The notes beneath the pieces are model-generated. The model saw only the letters and a program-made list of their open reading frames with translations. It did no database searches and was not told the origin of the DNA. Shown one piece after another: positions 33,663 to 43,805 of a stretch of 52,031 bases of DNA; the first letter of the stretch is position 1, and the number at the start of each line of letters is the position of its first letter. The stretch is taken from assembly GCA_964649415.1 (NCBI GenBank), contig CAZYSK010000036.1:1-52031 (forward strand). The letters are read 5' to 3'. The stretch comes from CAZYSK01 sp964649415. GTDB taxonomy: Bacteria; Chloroflexota; Anaerolineae; B4-G1. The position numbers and the translations under genes were made by a program.

Positions 33663-36527
33663 CGCACCGCCACCGTAGTCAAGGGGATTGCGTCGCCGAC
33701 GGGCGACCCGTCCGAGGCCCGAACCGGCAGCCGGTCCCCGGTGTCCAGCCTGTACATGCCGACCAGCAGGGGCATGTCACCCACGGGCGTCTTGGGGTCA
33801 ATCGGGATGACGTACTCGTCTCGCACGATCCGGCCGGGTTCCCAGAGCATAGTGGGCCGGAGCGCGCACCCCGGCGTGCTGTCCTGCTGCCCCCACATCG
33901 TGCCGTCGTAGAGGTGGGTGAAGACCTGGTAGCTTTCCTGGACCGGTTGGGGGGCCACCCAGTAGAGCACCAGGGATACGGTCCCGCCGGGACGCGCGTC
34001 GGCGGCATCCAGCCGGTAGCCCACCAGCTTGATCTGCTCGCCCAACGTGTAGCTCAGTGGCGTATAGCTCGCGGGAGGTGCCGCCAGCACGGTGGCCGGG
34101 GTCGTCCGGGCGTCGAAACGGGAGACATAGTCCTCGACGCGATAGACAGCAGGCGAGCCCACCGGCGGTTCCCGGTGGTAGACGCGCAGTTTGAGCTTCC
34201 CGGCGCTCCAGATCTCCCCCCACAGGTGATAGGTCGATTCGAGGTCCGCCTGATCGATCGGCACCTCGTCCTGCACATCCTCGGCCAGGAAGTACCATTC
34301 AGGGTCGGGGCAGTACGTGCGCTCTGCCCCCCGCGCGTACCAGTCTGTGACTTCCTGTTCCTCGTTACTTGCGTAGACGCCGCTCAGCACGCCCCTGTCC
34401 ACGAGCGATCCGAGTACCTTCCAGCCAGCGCGGTAGGGGAAGCCGAAATAGCCAAAGAGGGGCACGTCCTGGGGTCTCCAGTAGAGTGTTGGTTGATGGG
34501 CAGGCCAGGTGCGCTTGATCTCGGGGTCGTGTTGCACGAACATCAGATACGGATAATACGCGAGAAACGCGAAAACTGCAAGCAGTGCGAACCAGAGCGG
34601 GGTGGCTAGATCGTGCGGACGCTGACGCGATCTGGCGCGTGAAATAGGACGCGTGATGCGGTGGATTGTTCCAATCCATGGCGGACGAGGCTGCCTGGCG
34701 GCGCGCCATCGGAATGGCGCCTTTGTAAGGGTGGCGGCGCGCCATCGGAATGGCGCCTTTGTAAGGGTGGCGGCGCGCCATCGGAANNNNNNNNNNNNNN
34801 NNNNNNNNNNNNNNNNNNNNNNNNNNNNNNNNNNNNNNNNNNNNNNNNNNNNNNNNNNNNNNNNNNNNNNNNNNNNNNNNNNNNNNTGGCGCCTTTGTAG
34901 GGGTGGCGGCTGCTTCGAGACAGCGATCCAGCGCGAACGCGACCAGGAGGACGGCACCGGGGAACGCGTTGAGCACGTGGGTGCGAGGGTCCCATACCAG
35001 GAAGTAGTAGAACAGGAACGGGACGCCAAACCACAGCCAGGCGGTACGTGCCCCTGGTGAGGAATGCCTCGACGCCAAGACGCCGACAGCCAGGGCCGCC
35101 AACACAGGCCCGACCCCAATCGGGCCAACCGCCCCGACTGCCCCCGATCTGATGGCGGCCACTGCGAATTGGACCCCGACGAGCGAGTAGCACGTGGCGG
35201 GGATCAACAGGCCCCGGCGGCGGAATGATAGAAGGGAGGCGACGACCAGCAAGCAGGCTAACCCGATCAGGTAGTACGTGGAGTTGTAGAAGGTCGCCAG
35301 CGGGAGTGAGGAGAGCAGGTTGTTGTACAGGGGGCCACCGGTGCCGATACGCGCCCCGCTGAGATAGTCCAGGGTCTTGGCGAAGTTAGGATTGCAGGCA
35401 AAGGGGACGTAGAAGAGCGCCAGGACGCCGACAGCCAGCGCCCCGGCGATCAAGAGCCTCAACGTTGTAGCGCGTAAAGGTCGGGGCGAACCCGCAGGCG
35501 CTGAGACAGCCCGCAGCCGCCGGGCGAGTACGTATGCAGCGGCGGGCAGCGCCAGCGCGGCGTCGTAGTGGGCCAGGAGGCCCAACGCCAGGAGCGCCGC
35601 GCCTGCGATCAACCAGCGCGATCCCTCCCCCTCCGCCCAGCGCCAGAGCGCCAGCAGCCCCAGCGTCGTCATAGCCAGCACCAGGCTCTGGTACTGCACG
35701 ATGCGGCCAAAGCCGATGAAGTAACCGTTGATCGCCAGGAGCAGGGCGGCGATCAGCGCGACGCGCCGGTTCATCAACCGGCGGCCCAGCAAGTAGAGGG
35801 CCACGAGGCCCAGGAGACCGGCCACCGCGAAGGGCAGACGCGCCTGCCATTCGTTGATCGTACCGGAGAGCGTCCAGGTCGCCAGCGGCAGCAGCACCTC
35901 GGCCGGGCCTTTCTGGTGGTAGAACAGTTGCGCTTCGTCGCCCGAGATAGCGCGCGCGGCTCGCATCATCACGATGCCCTCGTCGCCCTGGAACTCGCTG
36001 TATCCCAGGTTCAGCAGGCGGAAGAGCGCGCCCACGAGGACCACGCATAGCAGGTATCCCAGGGAGACAAGGTCACCCGGCGATCTGGGGACGCGGCTGC
36101 CGCGCCCGGCGTCCGAGAGAAACCGGGTTGTTGGCGATGTGCCATCTTGGCGACTCACGTCGTACGAAAAACCTGGTTTCCTATGGGCGAGCCAGGCCAG
36201 GGTGAGGATGAGCAGATTGGTGGCGAGCAGGAGCCCGGGAAACGACAGCGGGCCGGGCACGTAGTGGCACAGCAGCGTGAGCAACATCGTTGTGCCCATC
36301 CCCAGCGCGAGGCCGATCGAGAGTTCCTCCGCCGCCAGCCGGCGGTGCTGGCCGGTCAGGTATCCGCTCCAGGCGAGGCCGGGTAGGAGCCACAGCAGCG
36401 CGAAAGCTGCCCCGTAGCGCGTCGCGGACAGTGCCAGCCCGACGTCGGCCAGGGCAGTGAGGGCTACCAGCAGCGCCGGCCCACGCTTGCAGGTGCGGTC
36501 GAGGTTATGCATCCCTCCAATCTCCAT
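33659..36527 (-). CDS. GT39 membrane glycosyltransferase 6 of the array, interrupted by a sequence gap
   Basis: One gene in two pieces around a 100-N gap (34787-34886). The N-part (ATG 36527) has an unusual four-helix N-terminal extension of about 150 residues, then GYSEFQGDEGIVMMRA with the acidic pair at 182-183 and a membrane core. The C-part carries three KAPFRWR palindrome copies, a last membrane helix (PLWFALLAVFAFLAYYP), and a C-terminal beta-sandwich (LVGYRLDAADARPGG ... VFTHLYDG ... MYRLDTGDRLP). Three bases separate its start from the upstream stop. The residue count across the gap is unknown. Confidence 0.8.
34703..34893. repeat. Tandem GCGCCAT palindromes broken by a gap in gene 6
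   Basis: Copies at 34703-34720, 34739-34756 and the left part of a third from 34775, at an exact 36-bp period, then the gap, then the right arm of another at 34887. All read in the KAPFRWR frame. A 36-bp period keeps the reading frame. Confidence 0.85.
34787..34886. other. Assembly gap (100 N) inside gene 6
   Basis: Exactly 100 N. The left edge stops and the right edge resumes within the same palindrome, so the real locus is a longer 36-bp array. Confidence 0.95.
36113..36180. repeat. AAACCGGG/AAACCTGG-type repeats in gene 6
   Basis: GAGAAACCGGGTT at 36117-36129 and AAAAACCTGGTTTCC at 36167-36181 flank a GCCATCTTGGCGAC segment. It is translated as KPGFSYDVSRQDGTSPTTRF, related to the DASRRDGTSLRT loop in gene 13. 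A related AAACCAGG...AAACCCGG pair lies at 44722-44755 in gene 2. Confidence 0.55.
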
Positions 36528-36530
36528 CCT

Positions 36531-39134
36531 CTATTCTCCAGCCCCGATCACCTCGACGCACGGCAGCAGCAAGCGATCTTCCCCGGCCACGGATAGGCGT
36601 GGCCCGTCCGGCGCATCGTACAGGCCGACCTGCAGTGTGCAGGAGCCTGGGGACGTACCATCAGAGACGACCAGCGGATGGTGTAGGACGACGACGTCCC
36701 CGGGCTCCAGGCCGCCTGACGCGACCGGCCATCCGTCCCATTGCGACACGACGTTTCCGCCAGCGTCGAGCAGGTGGACGAAGGCGGCCAACGACGGCCT
36801 GACGGTCTCGCCAACCTGCCAGTACGTAACCAGGTCGACGGTGTCGCCCGGCGCAACGGCGGTCCCGGACAACTCGTAGCCCGCCAACGCAGGACCGCCG
36901 TCGAAGGGTGCCGGCAGCGGCACGGGCACTTGGCCAGGCGTAAGCGGCAAGGGATCGCCAGGCAGGGCCTCGATCAGCGGGCGGGCGTCGGCCAGTGGGT
37001 TCTCTTCGCGCAGCAGTGTCCCGACCGCCGACGAGGCGGGCATCGCCACCTCGCCGAGATAGCGCGCGGGGCCACCTGCGGCCAGCACCAATGCGCCTGG
37101 AGCGGCCCACTTGGCGATCAGAGGCCGGCCGGGCTGTACGCCCAGCGTCTCCGGGGGCAGGTCGGCCACGGCCGGACCAACGACGACTGCGCGGGTGGGC
37201 GACATGGCGGATTGTGCGCCATCAGAATGGCGCCTTTCTAGAGTTGATTGTGCGCCATCAGAATGGCGCCTTTCTAGGGTTGGTTGTTCTACTCCCTCGG
37301 GCGGATAGGCCACTTCGTAGATGTGAATGGAGTATCCAATCCGCGCCTCCGGTTCCCGGTCACGGAAGATGGCGTAGAGATCGTGCTTCTGATAGAGCAG
37401 TCCCAGTTGCAGGCTTGTCGTGCTGATAGCGTACGTCCCGGCGGCAGGCGTGTAGGGATTATAGCCGAAGAAGTCAGGCCCGGTGAGCGCGCGCCGGAAG
37501 CCAGGCAGCGGCCGAAAAGACAGGCCGTAGGCACTTGGGTCCGCGCTGCCGAAGTAACTCAGGTGAACGCTGTCCAAGCCTTCTGCCGCCATATACTCCC
37601 GCAGGCCAATCAGGTCTTGCCCCCAGTCCGCGTCGGAGAACACGAAGCAGGCGTTCTCGGGGCTGCCGCCCAGCACGTTCACGTAGGACAGGTGGTGCGG
37701 GTAGATGCGTGCCGCCGTGAGCGCGGCCCAGGCCACCGCCATCGGCAGCATTGCCTGCCACACCCGGCGGAGACGAGCGCGCGGCGGCACGAGCGAGACG
37801 GCCATGGAGGAACCGAACGCGATGACAAACGGCAGGGCCGGCAGGATGTAGCGGTAGCTCATCTTGAGAGGACTGGCCATCGTAGCGGCAAACACGACGG
37901 CAGGAGGCACCAGCCACAGGACTGCCTGCTGCGAACCGGAGGTTACGTCTCTATCCGGGCGCGGGGACCGTGCCCCTATTGGCCGTCGGGTGCAGTCAGG
38001 GTTTCTCCGTGCGTCTCGTTCCGATGGTGCGCCATCAGAATGGCGCCTTTGTAGGGGGGGAGGCAAGAGGCCGGCAGGATGCCGGCGGTCCCAGGAATGG
38101 CGCCTTTCTAGAGCTGATGGAGTGGGGGAGAGGATGCGCGCCAGGCCCAGTCCCAGCAGGATCAACGTCGGGAGCGGGGTCTTCAGGGTGAAGATGGCAG
38201 GGAAGTAGTACCACGGCCCCGCGTCGTAGGACTGGCCCAGGAAGTACGTGGGCGTGCTGGCCTGGACGCGCTGGTACACGGCTATCATTCCTCGCCAGTA
38301 GGTGGGTGACGGGACCGGCAGTCCAGTCTCGCCGACCGGCCCGAACTCGAAGCCATAGGCGGCCCACAGCACAAGCAACGCCAGCGCCCCCATACCGGCG
38401 AGCGCCGCCGCCCGCCGCGCTAGCGAGAGCTGTCGCCCATCGGGTGGCCGGTAGAGCAGGGCGACCAGCAGGAACACGGGCGCGACCAGTATACCCGAGA
38501 ACTTGGCGCACAGCGCCAGCCCTGCGGCCAGGCCTGTCAGGATCAGGTTCGTGCTCGTTGGACGGTTGAGATAGGCCCCCAGCCGCCACACAGCGATGAA
38601 GAAGAAACAGGTCAGTCCCAGGTCAGTCGTGATGATCCGGCCATTGCCGGCGATATTGGGGTCGAGCGCAAATAGAGCCAACCCCAGCCAGGCCGCCGGC
38701 TCCCCGGAGAAGTAGAGCAGGGCCAGGAACAGGGCCAGCCCCAGGAACACGGTCAGGCACATCACGGGCCAGCGCCCGGCGATGACCAACTCGGGGGCGC
38801 GGGCGAAGTTGGCTTCCCAGAGGAAGTGGTCGGAGAAATTGACGATGTCAGCTTGATCCCAGGTGGGATGGTCGAGCGGGAGAACCACGTCGTGCCGCAG
38901 AAGCAGGGGCAGCGCGGCCAGCGTGTCCACCAGCGGCGGATGCTCCCAGCTCAGGCGCGGGTCGCCGGTGCGCAGGTAGGCGTAGCCGGCGCCCAGATGA
39001 TACGGCTCGTCGAAGGTGGCCGACTTGTGGACGCTGCTGAAGGCCATCTGGGCCAGCAGCAGGCCGAGCAAGGCCGGTATCCCGATCCAGCGCAGCCGCC
39101 GGACGCAGTCTGTCCACCCTCGCCTCGATGTCAC
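36531..39134 (-). CDS. GT39 membrane glycosyltransferase 5 of the array
   Basis: 867 residues, PMT_2 type: HKSATFDEPYHLGAGY with the acidic pair at 42-43, WEHPPLVD, a DADWGQDLIGL motif, and the C-terminal beta-sandwich (LAGYELSGTAVAPGD ... AFVHLLDAGG ... GLYDAPDGPRL). The start is GTG, overlapping the upstream stop (GTGA). A composite palindrome element sits at residues 341-368 in a loop between membrane helices, and two further palindromes at 622-639 (ERRHSDGAQ twice) lie in the soluble linker. It is closest in layout to genes 7, 11, 12 and 13. Confidence 0.85.
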   Translation of the reverse strand: MTSRRGWTDCVRRLRWIGIPALLGLLLAQMAFSSVHKSATFDEPYHLGAGYAYLRTGDPRLSWEHPPLVDTLAALPLLLRHDVVLPLDHPTWDQADIVNFSDHFLWEANFARAPELVIAGRWPVMCLTVFLGLALFLALLYFSGEPAAWLGLALFALDPNIAGNGRIITTDLGLTCFFFIAVWRLGAYLNRPTSTNLILTGLAAGLALCAKFSGILVAPVFLLVALLYRPPDGRQLSLARRAAALAGMGALALLVLWAAYGFEFGPVGETGLPVPSPTYWRGMIAVYQRVQASTPTYFLGQSYDAGPWYYFPAIFTLKTPLPTLILLGLGLARILSPTPSALERRHSWDRRHPAGLLPPPLQRRHSDGAPSERDARRNPDCTRRPIGARSPRPDRDVTSGSQQAVLWLVPPAVVFAATMASPLKMSYRYILPALPFVIAFGSSMAVSLVPPRARLRRVWQAMLPMAVAWAALTAARIYPHHLSYVNVLGGSPENACFVFSDADWGQDLIGLREYMAAEGLDSVHLSYFGSADPSAYGLSFRPLPGFRRALTGPDFFGYNPYTPAAGTYAISTTSLQLGLLYQKHDLYAIFRDREPEARIGYSIHIYEVAYPPEGVEQPTLERRHSDGAQSTLERRHSDGAQSAMSPTRAVVVGPAVADLPPETLGVQPGRPLIAKWAAPGALVLAAGGPARYLGEVAMPASSAVGTLLREENPLADARPLIEALPGDPLPLTPGQVPVPLPAPFDGGPALAGYELSGTAVAPGDTVDLVTYWQVGETVRPSLAAFVHLLDAGGNVVSQWDGWPVASGGLEPGDVVVLHHPLVVSDGTSPGSCTLQVGLYDAPDGPRLSVAGEDRLLLPCVEVIGAGE
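37216..37269. repeat. Two GCGCCAT palindromes in gene 5 linker
   Basis: Copies with loop CAGA at 37216-37233 and 37252-37269, exactly 36 bp apart, translated as ERRHSDGAQ repeats. Confidence 0.85.
38029..38112. repeat. Composite palindromic element in gene 5 (same as 47157-47240)
   Basis: Order: GCGCCAT palindrome (38029-38046), a GGGGAGGCAAGAG spacer, GCCGGCA palindrome (38070-38086), then the right arm of another GCGCCAT palindrome (to 38112). The same composite, nearly base for base, is in gene 1 in another reading frame. Confidence 0.85.
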
Positions 39135-41236
39135 GGCGACGTTACCTCCAGCGGCGCAAGGGCCAGGTGGTCGGCGTCGTCCGGCCAGAGCATCAGCCGG
39201 GTTCCAGGGCCTTGCGCCTCATACAGGCCGATGACCGGCGTGTGGGGGCCGGCGGGCCGGTCGGCGGGGAGAGATAGCGTGTGCCGCTGGACGATCAGGT
39301 CGCCGGTTCTCCATCTCTCCGGAGGGCTACCCAGACCGTCGTGCTGGGCCACCATCTCGCCCGCACTGTCCAGCAGATGTACGAAGACCTTGAGCCTGGC
39401 GGTTGGAGGGGCTTCGACGCGCCAGTAGGTCAGCAGGGGCACGGCATCACCTGGATGGGGAGTTTCCTCCAGCCACTCGTATCCCAGGAAGGCCAACTGC
39501 CCGGCGAAGGAAGTGGGCAGCGCCACCGGTGCGCCGTCGGGGAGGGTGGCCGCGGTCTCCAGGTATTGCAGTTGGGCAGCGCCCGCGCCTCCGACCAGGT
39601 GGTAGGCAGTGAATGAAGATCGGGAATCCGGCTCAACTACCGCTCCCCAGCCGAGCAGCCGCGCGCGGAGGTCGTCGTCGAACGGGACTACCTGTGGAAC
39701 GTAGAGCCACACGTCGCTCCCGCCGGGAACGAGCAGTGTCTCCCGGGTATCGCACAGCCGCACGTCCTGGACGTCGCGCCGGGCGGACAGTTCCAGCCCC
39801 GGGCCGTCCATCGTGTGCACGGAGAGGCCGGCGACCACGGCGGCTTCATCGGGCGCTGTCTCGTCCAGGCGATGCGAGACCGCGGTCAGGTCTGCCTGAT
39901 AGTCAAAGCGCACCACGCTATCCTGGGGCCACACGAGGAAGTAATCGCGCACCGTGAGGAACAGGCAGGGGACAAGAAGCAAGATGCAAGATGCACGACG
40001 CAGGACGCAGGATGCCGCTACGTGCTCCGTAGGGGTAAGCCTTGTGGTCACCCTGGGCAGGACACAGGAGGCAGCGTGCTTGATCCAACGGCCGGCCGCG
40101 ACGAGCGCGAGCGCGGGGAAGACGAAGGTGGTCACCACGGCGAGGATGTCGCGGATGGAGCTGGGGGCATCGGAGGTGACAATGCTGGGCGCGAGCGCGC
40201 CGGCCAGCCAGATGAGCAGGAAACCGTGCCGCGGGTCGCGCCAACGCCAGAGCGCGATCAGCACACCCGCCCAGAAGAGCACGCCCCCGATCGGGTCAGC
40301 GAAGACGGGACGGCCGGGGATGTTCTGCCGCGACCAGGGATCGCCGCTGCACGTGAAGAACTTGAGATTGGCGACAAGGTTCTGCCATAACAGAGATGGG
40401 TCTCCCGCGAGCAGCCGGTCCAGGGGCGCTCGCACCTCCGAAATGCGATACTCCGCGCCGGGGTTCGTCGCCAGCCAAAGCACGAGAGGGGCGGACACGA
40501 CGGCGGCGACGAGAAGGAACACGGCGACGCGGGACCAGGGGAACGCATGCGAGCGGACGAAAAGGAGATAGACAAGGAAGGCCACCAGGATGGCGGGCAG
40601 GATGCGGGATGCCATGTACGTGTACGTGCTCAGGCCGAGGAAAAACCCGGCCAGCAGCCAGTCGTCTACTCCCGACCGTCTGCAGTCAGCGCTGCCTGGG
40701 GTCGGCTCCGCCTGCCCCCGACCGTCTGCCGTCGGCAGTTCGAGCATCACCCCGCGCAGCAGGAAGTAGGCGGAAAGGGCGGCCGTGAACGGCAACGTGA
40801 TGGCGCGCAGGGCGACGCGGGCGTAGAACAGGGGCCAGAACGACACGGCCATCCACGCGCTGCTCAGCAGGGCGGCGGACGGACCGAGGAGACGGCGCAC
40901 GAGCACGTAGGTCGCCGCCAGGCCCAGCAAGCCGAAGGCCGCCGAGGGATAGCGTAGCCCCAGCCAATGGTCGCCGATCAGCGCGATGGTCGCTGCCTGG
41001 ACGTAGTGGTACAGTGGCTCGTGGCCATAGGCGGCGGTGAAATAGATGGCGTGGCGACCGGCCAAGATGTCGCTCCCGATGAGCCAGTTGGCCACCTCGT
41101 CGTGGGCCAACCCGGGCGGCACCTCGCCCAACGCCCAGAACCGCAGCACAGCGGCCAGCAGCAGGATCAGCGTGATCGCGATCCATTCCACGTGGCGCTG
41201 CTGGCGTCTGCGGGCGGTGTCACTCCACATCATCAT
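39131..41236 (-). CDS. GT39 membrane glycosyltransferase 4 of the array
   Basis: 701 residues, ArnT-like: VPPGLAHDEVANW with the acidic pair at 46-47, then GHEPLYHYVQA and about ten membrane segments. The C-terminal beta-sandwich (FLGYEWLEETPHPGD ... FVHLLDSAG ... GLYEAQGPG) closes the protein. It starts at one of three consecutive ATG codons (41236, 41233, 41230), overlapping the upstream gene by up to 17 bp. CGACCG-type palindromes are translated near 165-190 (PTADGRGQAEPTPGSADCRR), and a heptamer-like GCAGGAC/GCAAGAT tract is translated near 405-425. Confidence 0.85.
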   Translation of the reverse strand: MMMWSDTARRRQQRHVEWIAITLILLLAAVLRFWALGEVPPGLAHDEVANWLIGSDILAGRHAIYFTAAYGHEPLYHYVQAATIALIGDHWLGLRYPSAAFGLLGLAATYVLVRRLLGPSAALLSSAWMAVSFWPLFYARVALRAITLPFTAALSAYFLLRGVMLELPTADGRGQAEPTPGSADCRRSGVDDWLLAGFFLGLSTYTYMASRILPAILVAFLVYLLFVRSHAFPWSRVAVFLLVAAVVSAPLVLWLATNPGAEYRISEVRAPLDRLLAGDPSLLWQNLVANLKFFTCSGDPWSRQNIPGRPVFADPIGGVLFWAGVLIALWRWRDPRHGFLLIWLAGALAPSIVTSDAPSSIRDILAVVTTFVFPALALVAAGRWIKHAASCVLPRVTTRLTPTEHVAASCVLRRASCILLLVPCLFLTVRDYFLVWPQDSVVRFDYQADLTAVSHRLDETAPDEAAVVAGLSVHTMDGPGLELSARRDVQDVRLCDTRETLLVPGGSDVWLYVPQVVPFDDDLRARLLGWGAVVEPDSRSSFTAYHLVGGAGAAQLQYLETAATLPDGAPVALPTSFAGQLAFLGYEWLEETPHPGDAVPLLTYWRVEAPPTARLKVFVHLLDSAGEMVAQHDGLGSPPERWRTGDLIVQRHTLSLPADRPAGPHTPVIGLYEAQGPGTRLMLWPDDADHLALAPLEVTSP
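40672..40735. repeat. Two CCGACCG palindromes in gene 4
   Basis: Degenerate copies at 40672-40687 and 40718-40735 (CCGACCG-TCTG-CCGTCGG), translated in the loop before a membrane helix. Confidence 0.6.
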
Positions 41237-43805
41237 CCACCACCTGGATCTTGCTCAACAACACGCGGTCGTGGATCAAGTGCCCGTCCTCTGCCACGAC
41301 CGGGAGGCGGCCCACGTCGAACCCGTACACGCCGACCTCGACGTCGTAGAAGTCGGGCGGCGTCGTCGCTCCCACTGTCAGTTCGCGGGTCTCCTCGACG
41401 ATGTCACCTGGCTCCCATTGGCTGGTGCGATTGGCTCCGCGCACCAGTTCACTGTCGCTGTTGGCCCACACCTGATCCTGGACGCCGAGGACGTGGGCGA
41501 AGACCCGGTAGTCCACCTCCATCGGGGCCATTGCTTGCCAGTAGAGCGTCAGGCCGACGGTGTCGCCGGGCTGCACCACCCGCCGATCGAGCGCGTAGCC
41601 CACCAGCATCATCTGATCGCCGAACCGGACGGCCAGCGGGTTAGGAAGTTCCCCGGCGCGGGGCCGCACCTCGACGGTTTCCAGGCGCACCGCGTCGCGG
41701 CCATCGGACGTGGTGAGGCGTGGGCCGTCGGGGAAGTACATACCGACCTGAACGTAGCCCACGTCCGGCGCGTAGGCCGTGTCCGGTACGTGCACCCGGT
41801 ACGTGTCGGCGAACGCGGCCCCCGGTTCCCAGGCGGAGGTTGGATAGCGCCCCAGGCCCGGGTAGGTATCGCGCTGCGCCACCATGGTGCCTATTCGGCT
41901 CAGCAGGTGGACGAAGACGGCGTAGTCCTGGTCCGTGCGATCCAACGCCTGCCAGTAGAGCGTGACCTCCACGACTCCCCCCGGCTCGACGGTGACCGGC
42001 GACACCTGATAGCCCAGCAGCCGCGCCAGACCGCCGAACTCGACTTCGGTGGGATTAGGCAGCGACTCCATCTCGGACGCGGTCAGCGGGCGGGGGCGGG
42101 CGAAAGCCGGTGCCAGCACGCCCAGCAAGGCGTAAGTGGCCAGCGCTACCATGCCGATGATCACGGCCAGGCTCACCGCCTGGGTCACGCCGTCATAGTC
42201 TTGAGGGCGTGGTTTTCGCGTCCCCAGAATCCTACTGCGAACGTAGCGGAAGAGGCGGCTCAGCCCGTGGACGAGGATGAGCGCAAGCGCCGGCAAGCCG
42301 GGAAACAAGAAGCGGCCCATCGCCCCGGCCGGCTGGATCACCATGTAGTAGAGGACCACGGCGACGAAAGTGAGGCCGGTCGCCCCCAGGAGCGCCAGGG
42401 ATTGGCGGTTGGCGGTTGGGGGTTGGGGGTTGGAGGTTGGAGGTTGGAGATTGGAGGTTGGAGGTTGGAGGTTGGCAGATTGGGAGTTGCTAGGATGGCG
42501 GACCGCAGACGGTCGGGGGACCAGATAGCCGGCGAGGGACACCAGGCAGAAAGCCAGCAGCGCCTGATAGATGGGTTGGGGCAGGGGCACCTGGCCGTAG
42601 CCGAAGCGCCCCCACAGGCTGCTCCAGAGGTAGGGCAGGCTCTGCTCGATGACCCACCAGTTGCCGGTCGCCGGGCGGCCGGCCCAGAGCTCGTTGAGTT
42701 GCTTCATGCCGGTGGGATCGCCGTACAGCCGCCAGTTGCGCAGGAACCACCAGCCCGATATCAACGCTGCCAATCCGGCGACGCGTGCAGCGCTGCGCAA
42801 CACAGCCTGCCAATCGCGCGCCATCGGAATGGCGCCTTTGTAAAGGTGGTGACTGTGCGCCATCGGAATGGCGCCTCTGTGGAGATTGTGCGCCATCGGA
42901 ATGGCGCCTCTGTGGAGATTGTGCGCCATCGGAATGGCGCCTTTGTAGAGGTGGTGGCGGCTCGGCCACGCGGCAAGCAGGTAGGCCAGCCCGATGGGGG
43001 CCAACAGAGCCAGCAGGTTGAACTTGGTGAGCAGCGCCAGGCCGTAGAGCACGCCGAGGATCACGTCGTTGCGCAGATTGGGGCCGCTGCGCACCAGCCG
43101 CACGCACGCCCACAGCACTGCCACGCTGCACAGCGCGGCCGGGATGTCGTTGTTGATGGCGCCGCTCAGGTAGAGGAACTGCGGGTTGAAGGCGACCAGC
43201 GCGGCCCCGCCGAGCGCCAGCGCGTGCGCGGATCGCGCGCCATCAGAATGGCGCCTTTGTAAAGGTGATGATGGCGCGCCATCAGAATGGCGCCTCTGTA
43301 AGGGTGATGGTGTTCCGTCCGCTTCGAAGACCTCGCAGCCGACGCGGTAGGTGAGCCAGACAACGCCGGCCCCGATCAGGATCGTCATCCAGCGTACCAC
43401 ATAGACCGCCAGTGTGACGTTGTGCCCGGGGCTGGTCTGGAAGAGCCCATCGCCCCGGTGCAGGTATTGGTTCTTGTTGTCGGTGCTGACCTCCCAGTAG
43501 CGGTAGCCCCAGAACGGGTTCTCGGGCGGCTCGTAATAGACGTCCTCCTCCAGGGGTACCCACGCACTGACCAGCGCGCCCAGCGCGTAGTACAGAGGCG
43601 GATGATGGCTCTGGGCCCGCGGCGCGTCGATCCGCTGGACGGGCAGGCTGCGGTGGACAACGAGATGCCGCACGTAGCGAAAATGGCGCAGTTCGTCCGT
43701 GGACTCGTACACCGGGTCGGCCAGGCTGTAGCCCACGGCCAGCACCAGGTAGGTGAGGAGAAGCGCGACGAAGGCCACGCGCGGAGACCGAGTCAGCTTG
43801 CTCAC
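41220..43805 (-). CDS. GT39-like membrane glycosyltransferase 3 of the array, with two C-terminal domains
   Basis: 861 residues from GTG 43805, which overlaps the upstream stop (GTGA); the frame is open further upstream, but that would lie wholly inside gene 2. After the first helix comes YESTDELRHFRYVRH (acidic pair 37-38) and SHHPPLYYALGAL. It ends in two successive beta-sandwich domains (LLGYQVSPV ... VFVHLLSRIG and LVGYALDRRV ... VFAHVLGVQD). It is the richest in palindromes: two copies at 171-189 in the RRHSDGA frame and four at 288-329 in the GAIPMA frame, plus a 7-bp repeat tract at about 440-465 (NLQPPTS) and a CCGACCG-type copy beside it. Confidence 0.83.
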   Translation of the reverse strand: MSKLTRSPRVAFVALLLTYLVLAVGYSLADPVYESTDELRHFRYVRHLVVHRSLPVQRIDAPRAQSHHPPLYYALGALVSAWVPLEEDVYYEPPENPFWGYRYWEVSTDNKNQYLHRGDGLFQTSPGHNVTLAVYVVRWMTILIGAGVVWLTYRVGCEVFEADGTPSPLQRRHSDGAPSSPLQRRHSDGARSAHALALGGAALVAFNPQFLYLSGAINNDIPAALCSVAVLWACVRLVRSGPNLRNDVILGVLYGLALLTKFNLLALLAPIGLAYLLAAWPSRHHLYKGAIPMAHNLHRGAIPMAHNLHRGAIPMAHSHHLYKGAIPMARDWQAVLRSAARVAGLAALISGWWFLRNWRLYGDPTGMKQLNELWAGRPATGNWWVIEQSLPYLWSSLWGRFGYGQVPLPQPIYQALLAFCLVSLAGYLVPRPSAVRHPSNSQSANLQPPTSNLQPPTSNPQPPTANRQSLALLGATGLTFVAVVLYYMVIQPAGAMGRFLFPGLPALALILVHGLSRLFRYVRSRILGTRKPRPQDYDGVTQAVSLAVIIGMVALATYALLGVLAPAFARPRPLTASEMESLPNPTEVEFGGLARLLGYQVSPVTVEPGGVVEVTLYWQALDRTDQDYAVFVHLLSRIGTMVAQRDTYPGLGRYPTSAWEPGAAFADTYRVHVPDTAYAPDVGYVQVGMYFPDGPRLTTSDGRDAVRLETVEVRPRAGELPNPLAVRFGDQMMLVGYALDRRVVQPGDTVGLTLYWQAMAPMEVDYRVFAHVLGVQDQVWANSDSELVRGANRTSQWEPGDIVEETRELTVGATTPPDFYDVEVGVYGFDVGRLPVVAEDGHLIHDRVLLSKIQVVDDDVE
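42413..42516. repeat. 7-bp microsatellite and GACCG palindrome in gene 3
   Basis: About nine heptamers (GGAGGTT, GGGGGTT, GGAGATT) at 42413-42480, followed by GACCG-CAGA-CGGTC at 42501-42514. Translated within the protein, between membrane segments. Confidence 0.75.
42818..42940. repeat. Four tandem GCGCCAT palindromes in gene 3
   Basis: Perfect hairpins start at 42818, 42857, 42890 and 42923; the spacings 39, 33 and 33 bp are all multiples of three, so the frame is kept (GAIPMA four times). Confidence 0.9.
43237..43293. repeat. Two GCGCCAT palindromes in gene 3
   Basis: Copies at 43237-43254 and 43276-43293, spacing 39 bp, translated in the RRHSDGA frame, different from the other four copies in the same gene. 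Confidence 0.85.

Noticed and set aside
41046..43262. A 738-codon open frame on the plus strand opposite genes 3 and 4
   Set aside because: Spans two real genes in antisense, reads through the translated palindromes, and shows no recognisable domain.
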